A stretch of DNA of 64,000 nucleotides, taken from Fulvia fulva. Lineage: Eukaryota > Ascomycota > Dothideomycetes > Mycosphaerellales > Mycosphaerellaceae. The stretch spans positions 3,038,001-3,102,000 of the forward strand of contig NC_063022.1 of the NCBI RefSeq assembly GCF_020509005.1, given 5' to 3'. This document shows positions 59,341 to 64,000 of the stretch, in pieces. The first letter of the stretch is position 1, and each line of letters starts with the position of its first letter. The notes beneath the pieces were generated by a model. It was not told where the DNA came from. It did no database searches and was given only the letters and a program-made list of their open reading frames with translations. Position numbers and translations under genes: made by a program.

Positions 59341-59859
59341 TGTTAGGGCGAGAGCCTAGCCTATAAGATATAAGAATAAAAGCGAGAATATAGGTACGAA
59401 GTATAGATATAAAGGGTATAGTATAATTGCTATATAAAACGAAAGACGAAGAAAGTAAGAGAGGCCTAGAGAAGGCTAGATATTTATACGCGACCCTCGC
59501 GAGTACGTGTCCCCGTATTAATAGGGCTAACCCGTACGAAGCCGCGCTTAGTAGCTTTGCTCAAAACCTTATTCTAACCTGCCCTACGTTCCGAGTCTTC
59601 TACGAGCTTCTTCTAGGGTCTAGCGTAGTCGCGGGTACTCGCGGGAGTACCGTGAGTTATATAGTCACGAGCCGAAGTAAATCTATTAAGGTTTAGTAGA
59701 GTAGTAAATTTAGAGGGCTAGGTCCTATAGTAAATGTTACGGGGCATATAATTCTTAGTACTTATATACTAAGCTAGACTTTCACTTCTTAACGACTTCT
59801 AAGCACTCTAAGGCTCTTCTGTCCCTACCTTCTATATACTCTATAGGGAGACTATAATA
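59341..59859 (-). repeat. Gypsy C 5' LTR
   Basis: 519 bp, same ends as the 3' LTR at 53570-54088. Differences between the two are scattered C/T and G/A changes, such as ACGAAGTGTAG versus ACGAAGTATAG, as RIP would produce. Confidence 0.9.
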
Positions 59860-59864
59860 GAGGG
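59860..59864. repeat. Target-site duplication of Gypsy C, right
   Basis: GAGGG, partner of 53565-53569. Confidence 0.75.
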
Positions 59865-60059
59865 GGGGTAGTATTACCGTACCGGCGTATATTTACTTAA
59901 ACCCGCGGGCACGTACCTAGACCCCGAGCCCGCTGACTAATCCGACTAGCGGCTTGGCGCCCGTATATAACTCTTGCGCCTTCCGCGCCTCTCTTAGATA
60001 GAATATCTATTCGACTTATACTTTACCCGACTACGTATTTATACCTACTTATAATAACT
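59865..60059 (+). repeat. Probable 3' LTR part of Gypsy B
   Basis: Removing Gypsy C joins ...TCTAAGAGGG to GGGGTAGTATTACC, giving one long G-rich purine tract followed by an LTR-like start (TAGTATTACC). By position this should be the 3' LTR of Gypsy B. With no 5' LTR to compare, the assignment is an inference. The segment ends where a Gypsy A LTR fragment begins. Confidence 0.45.
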
Positions 60060-60240
60060 CCCGTATTTTCGCCTTATAGAGAGATTCTTCGTAAATCCTA
60101 CCTTCCTACTAAGGTCGCCTCCTAACTATATATATCTTAGTAGTACCCCTATATACCTCTACTACGTAATTAACCGTTAAAGGTTAACGAGATTTAACGC
60201 GCAAATTTCAGGGTCTAAAGGGGCCCTCGACTCGTTAACA
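60060..60240 (-). repeat. Gypsy A LTR fragment at the edge of the repeat block
   Basis: The reverse complement matches the first about 186 bp of the LTR at 48230-48560, with its outer end intact (CTCGTTAACA, retaining the TGTTAACGAG terminus un-RIPped). The inner part is missing. Its outer end abuts the truncated gene remnant at 60241. Confidence 0.8.
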
Positions 60241-60582
60241 CTATAGATATACTATATTCTTATAGTCTAAGAGTACTCGTAGCTACGTTCGAATCTCGCT
60301 ACGTCGTAATAGTTAAAGATTTTACTAAGATTTACTAACTAGGACCCTATAGTAAGTATTCGGTATAATATACGTCTAGGCCGTTACTATAAGTATTATT
60401 AGGAGTGCTACGTCGAAGAGTACTAACCTAGTAATAATAAGTCGTACGTATAGTACTATATAGTACCGGCTGTCGAGGAGGTGGCAGAGAGGCGTCCGGT
60501 CGCTACGGTTTCTACTTCTAATAGTTAGATGTCTGCAGTACCCAGGCTGTCCCTATGGGACATCGAGCAAATAATGTCCTGA
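60241..60582 (+). pseudogene. C-terminal remnant of an unknown host gene, RIP-damaged
   Basis: One frame runs for about 113 codons to a TGA at 60580-60582. Every internal stop is a TAG or TAA that would be CAG or CAA before RIP (for example 60244, 60310, 60340, 60400, 60424, 60451 and the last at 60526). After 60530 CpA and TpG are normal and the frame ends in LSLWDIEQIMS. The middle is rich in His and Gln codons once RIP is allowed for. I do not recognise the protein. The 5' part is gone, cut at the Gypsy A LTR. The gradient of damage suggests RIP leaking from the adjoining repeats into unique DNA. Confidence 0.5.
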
Positions 60583-61789
60583 CTGTATTTCATCTAAAGA
60601 CAGACCCGAGGCAGTGCCCAGAACTCAAGCAAGGATCTGGGAAGGAGTTCGAAGACATTGACGGCAGTTGTTGGCGGGCATAGGAGTTATGATGTTGCGC
60701 AGCGCAGGGCGTTCGCTTCGAGTGGAGAGTTGAGTCATGTCGAGAGCGGGATGCGGGTTAGGCTGCGTGGTGTCGTGAGGGAGTGTGGAGAGTGGGACGA
60801 TACGGCGAGTCGATTGAGATGCTCGACTTCTTCGAAACAGGGACGGGTTCATGGCAGTTCCCGCAAGGTTGATGACCCAGGAAAGACAGGTAGAACCATC
60901 CGAAGAGCGGTCTTACCTATGGCATTCGAGATCGTCGAAAGTGTTAGTAGATCTACGCTGTGAATTGAATCGAGTCTGAACTCATCACATGTTACCAGCC
61001 GCCGCAGATGAAGCTGTAGAGGGCTGTAGTTCGCATTCAATCTCAACGGACTCGGAGTGATGTGAATAGACTGACGAAGGTTGTGAACAAGTCGCTGCAT
61101 CTCGCCCGGCATGGAGTTGACCCTTCTGCCGCTGTCCGAGGCCATTGCGATGTCATATGTGGAACAGAGCTGCGCATGTCAGCTCTTCGCTTCTTGTGCT
61201 GGTGTCGGCCCTTCCTAGTCCAGATGTAATGTGTGTACGGTCAGGTTCTTGGAAGTGAGGACCAGCTCACTCTTTCGTAGACGTGCTCTTGGTGGTCCGC
61301 GACCGGTAGGCTGATTTGATGATCTGCGTCTCTTCAGCAGATGCACTTCAGCAGTCGATGAGGCCCAATCGGCAAATATAGCCTCGTCCACTTTGACATC
61401 TGTAGCTATGCGTCGCCAACTTCGACGGACTCGAAAGTAGATGTCTGCGGTTGATGGCGAGCAGCGATCCGTAGCCGCGATGAGCGCTAAAGGTGATGAT
61501 ACATCTACGAATGTGGTACCAGGCAGATCTCCAGGTCGATCAGCACAGCTCGGTCGGTCGAGAGATAAGAGTGAGCGTGGCCGGCTACGAGGCACAGTCG
61601 ACGTTCGCTATGCATAGTCCGGAGAAGCGCCTATGATGATCGACCGTCGAAGAGCGTTCGTCTTCTGGCACACGTGTCTCACTTCTGGTGACTGTGTCGG
61701 CCGAGATGGTCCACCAGAACGCTGAAGGTGGCGAAGAGAAATGATGCCAAAGAGGATCCCAATGAAGGTGCTCGGGTGATAATTTGTTA
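60583..61789. other. Non-RIPped single-copy DNA, no gene supported
   Basis: Balanced base composition with normal CpA/TpG. Open frames of 70-126 codons overlap on both strands (for example 61215-61595 minus, 60658-60963 plus) but none has a domain, a clear start context or consistent codon preference. I leave them uncalled. It may contain decayed genes or a spliced gene I cannot resolve. Confidence 0.5.
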
Positions 61790-62250
61790 ATGGTGGTTGC
61801 ACAGCCAAGGGCAGATGTGTTGCTTAGCATCATCAATAATGCAGCAGCCAAGGACGACAGATCGATGGCTGTCATGGCGGCATGGAGTCATCTGTACGCA
61901 GAACAGCAGGCCACAACCTCGCCGCGAACGAACCCGGAGAACTAGTTGGGCGCCGATACAATTTCACGCAAACAAGTCCGGCAGATGTTTCTCGAGACCG
62001 TGGTCATTGCAGCGCTGAGGGCTCATGTTGGACATGCAGAGCATCGGTCGGCCTTTCGTAGAGAAGTGATGCCAACGGGCATGACCCGCGGTTAGCTGCA
62101 TGGCCGGGTTGGGTTGACGCTGGAGCCCTGCAGTCTGAGGCTAGATCTCTGGTGGAGGTGAGAGTTGAACATCATGGCGAGACCTTTATCCGGATCGTCT
62201 TCGAGCTCACGTCTGTCGATGCTGACGATGATCTTCAATATGCTCATTAG
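61790..62250 (+). pseudogene. Possible decayed gene of unknown function
   Basis: From ATG 61790 a frame of 101 codons runs to a TAG at 62093-62095 with a single internal TAG at 61943, which would be CAG before one CpA-to-TpA change. It has an alanine- and leucine-rich, helix-like composition (VLLSIINNAAAKDD, FLETVVIAALRAHVGHA). A second frame, shifted by one base, continues at 62092-62250 with a plausible protein stretch (TFIRIVFELTSVDADDDL). One stop and one frameshift would explain the pattern, or a small intron near 62090, though no splice choice I tried keeps the frame open. No family recognised. Confidence 0.3.
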
Positions 62251-63400
62251 CCTGTGTCGTAGATGTCACTGCGCGCCTGACAGCACCATTTGCCTTGACA
62301 CCTCACTCGGACAGACCGGACTTGACCTGCAGAGATTTCCACGCCGAGCGCACAAGATGGCGCAAGCACTTGTCAAAGAGTCTGCCTCGTGGCTTCAAGC
62401 ATGACGAAGAGAGTGAAGCGCAGACTCCCAGAGGTCCGCAGACGCGCGAAGGCGTTCTTCGACCGCGTGGGATGCACGATCTGCCGCTAACGCACGCGAC
62501 TCGCACCTGCCTCCTTGTCCAGTGCCGGGTCTCTCCACGAAACGTGTTTCCGTTCGATGTTTTGATTGGTGTTTCCAACCTCACTTGCTGACCTCGTGCT
62601 ATCAACGTCCCAATTCTTCGCTGGAATCCGCCTTTCCGACGACCAACGAGACACAGCGCGCAATCTCGGTCGCACGCCTCTTGATCCTTACGCCACTGTT
62701 ACTTTCGAGGCCCCACTGCCATATTGATGAGGCACCTTGCGTGGCACTTGCAGACTGCTGCTGTGCCTCCGGGCGTGGAAGCCAGAGTGAGGTGTTGGTG
62801 CGAGGTCTCAGCTCACCAGAAACACAGCCTTTACCACACCCGACATGTGGTGCAAGGTATCAAACTCTGTGCGAGGGCTGAGGCAATAATAGAGTTGCAA
62901 GGGTCGTAGCGTGGAAATATCAGACTGTCAAGTAATCACAGCGGGACGATAGCTGGATGGTCAATCACGGTCGCAACAGGAAGCTACAGAGCGACTGATC
63001 GCAACACACGGCATGCATTGGCTTGGCTGCTGTAGCTTGAGCGTACAGCCTCCAGCTTACAACTATAGACCCGAGGCTGATCGAGGCAAAGGCTTGTGCA
63101 TCGCTTGTTCCGATCTCCAGGATCATACTGAACCGCGACAGCGGAAGAAGGACGACTCATCACCGGTGGCCAGCCGAAAGTGTGCAGACATGGCACCACA
63201 ACGAGCCCCAGCTGTGACATCTCACTGGTGAACGAGACTGACATTCACGGAAAATACACAGCGGCGAAGGACGATGCAGCAACTTTCATTCGATAGCGGG
63301 CCAAATGGGCGTTCTGGGCTGACCTCACGATGCTCTCCAAAAGCAGCAGCGTAGCCGAAGGACGGCTCCAAGGCCGATGCCAAGCTTACCGCTCCACAAC
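62251..63400. other. Non-RIPped intergenic DNA
   Basis: No gene supported. Short overlapping open frames on both strands (60-120 codons) look like chance frames in G+C-balanced DNA. Part of it is likely upstream sequence of the transporter gene. Confidence 0.5.
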
Positions 63401-63410
63401 CATCATGCTT

Positions 63411-63418
63411 GCACGTTT
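63411..63418 (+). promoter_or_regulatory. Possible Pho4/NUC-1-type site upstream of transporter
   Basis: GCACGTTT lies about 360 bp before the transporter ATG. This is the core of the yeast PHO5 UASp1 Pho4 site; Neurospora NUC-1 binds a related CACGTG core. An eight-base match is expected by chance fairly often, so only its position before a phosphate transporter makes it interesting. Confidence 0.25.
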
Positions 63419-63777
63419 CCACCCCTCCGCTCTCTCATTCGCTCGTAAAGACACCTTCCTCTTCAACACTACTGCAGGTCAAAAAGCAGTGAGATGTGGT
63501 GCTAGCTTTGGCGAGGACCCTAGCTTAACATCCTGCGTTAGCACTGCGTCCAGAAGCCGCCGACGAAGGAAAAAGCTCACGCCTCACAGCACAGGTCAAG
63601 CAAGTGAATTGCCTGGGCACGGGTGAACACGCTGCTTGGCTCCGTCTTGTCGGAGTCTTGATAAAGCCACCCCTCCCTGCCAATTCCATCCAAGCTGCAC
63701 CCAAGTCTCCCGTCCTCTCTTGGCTCCAAGGTCGCAGTCTTTACCACCAAGACAGCGCTACTGCAGCTCGTATCACC

Positions 63778-64000
63778 ATGGCTGCACGCACAGCAGGAGG
63801 CAACTCTGCCTTCCACAACTTCCACAACGACTACGCTCACGTCGCCGACCCCAACGAGCGCCGCAGACTCGCGCTCGCTGAGATCGACAAGGCACCATTC
63901 GGTTGGTACCATGTGCGCGCCTGTGCCGTCGCTGGTATCGGTTTCTTCACGGACGCATACGACATCTTCGCTATTGGTATTGTGACGACTTGTCTGGGTA
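63778..64000 (+). CDS. PHO84-like inorganic phosphate transporter, N-terminal part
   Basis: Major-facilitator proton-coupled phosphate symporter of the PHS family, expected in the plasma membrane. The window holds the first 74 codons plus one base. A hydrophilic cytoplasmic N-terminus with an Arg/Asp-rich stretch (ADPNERRRLALAEIDKAPFG) leads into the first transmembrane segment at about residue 50, carrying GIGFFTDAYDIFAI, the hallmark of PHO84-type transporters. The ATG sits in a good context (ATCACCATGGC), and it is followed by strongly biased C-ending codons, suggesting high expression. A pyrimidine-rich leader and a GATAAAG motif (about 63659) lie upstream. An intron could begin at the last bases (GTA), which cannot be decided here. 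Confidence 0.88.
   Translation, partial: MAARTAGGNSAFHNFHNDYAHVADPNERRRLALAEIDKAPFGWYHVRACAVAGIGFFTDAYDIFAIGIVTTCLG

Larger units (their letters stand above)
53570..59859 (-). mobile_element. Complete RIP-mutated Gypsy family C element
   Basis: A 6290-bp Ty3/Gypsy element in minus orientation with two 519-bp LTRs and 5-bp target-site duplications. Order from its 5' side (right): gag with a zinc knuckle in which Cys and His have become Tyr (about 58225-58275), protease region near 57900, reverse transcriptase about 57400-56550 ([24 protein letters not shown]), RNase H about 56450-56100, integrase about 55800-54900, and a C-terminal part to about 54250. The main frame stays in register over several kilobases and is broken only by TAG/TAA at former Gln codons, so RIP appears to be its main or only damage. 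A G-tract (CCCCCCC on the plus strand, 54092-54098) serves as polypurine tract. Confidence 0.88.

Noticed and set aside
60270..60300. GTTCGAATC word resembling a tRNA B box
   Set aside because: No cloverleaf or A box can be fitted; the bases read better as part of the truncated protein frame.
61215..61595. 126-codon frame on the minus strand
   Set aside because: No family features and competing open frames on the other strand; not enough to call a gene.
1..64000. CRISPR arrays, bacterial operons, rRNA or tRNA genes
   Set aside because: No spaced direct-repeat array, no bacterial gene organisation and no recognisable structural RNA; the short tandem words are transposon tails or RIP products.

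Overview
The window comes from a filamentous ascomycete (Pezizomycotina; a Dothideomycete is my guess, not shown). About 60.5 kb is a nested heap of retrotransposons. Almost all of it carries the scar of repeat-induced point mutation (RIP): CpA/TpG are nearly absent, TpA is everywhere, and former coding frames are peppered with TAG/TAA where CAG/CAA stood. The last ~3.4 kb (60.55-64.0 kb) is ordinary single-copy DNA and runs into the start of a phosphate-transporter gene at the right edge.

Layout. 1-2300: RIP-mutated 3' part of a LINE. 2301-3833: unassigned RIP-mutated DNA holding a solo Copia LTR. 3848-8836 (minus): a full-length, un-RIPped LINE with two open frames and a 14-bp target-site duplication (TSD). 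8851-10742: RIP-mutated ORF1 and ORF2 start of a second LINE family. 10743-15100 (minus): Gypsy family A remnants around one LTR. 15523-20173 (minus): RIP-mutated LINE copy with a repeated 5' segment. 20174-25636 (minus): Copia element 2. 25637-48560 (plus): Gypsy A, split by Copia element 1 (27131-37725, minus), which is itself split by a full-length RIP-mutated LINE (28458-33417, plus). Gypsy A is also split by a young chimeric LINE insertion (40585-45040, plus). 48561-53569 (plus): Gypsy B, whose 3' end resumes at about 59865. 53570-59859 (minus): complete Gypsy C with 519-bp LTRs and 5-bp TSD. 60060-60240: Gypsy A LTR fragment. 60241-60582: C-terminus of an unknown host gene, RIP-damaged on the side facing the repeats. 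60583-63777: intergenic DNA with a possible decayed gene. 63778-64000: PHO84-like transporter, partial.

How it works together. One LINE family is present as five copies: three old and RIP-mutated, two near-identical and clean. ORF1 encodes a zinc-knuckle RNA-binding protein; ORF2 encodes an AP endonuclease and reverse transcriptase, has a C-terminal CCHC motif, and shows no RNase H domain. The element ends in a short TATC-type repeat rather than poly(A). The most interesting object is the insertion at 40585-45040. Its single TSD encloses 1.08 kb of unrelated, non-RIPped DNA fused to a 5'-truncated LINE, as expected if the reverse transcriptase switched templates onto another cellular RNA. A second copy (15523-20173) carries a different 5' rearrangement that also suggests template jumping. 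I read all coordinates by eye; boundaries backed by TSDs are good to a few bases, the others to tens of bases.
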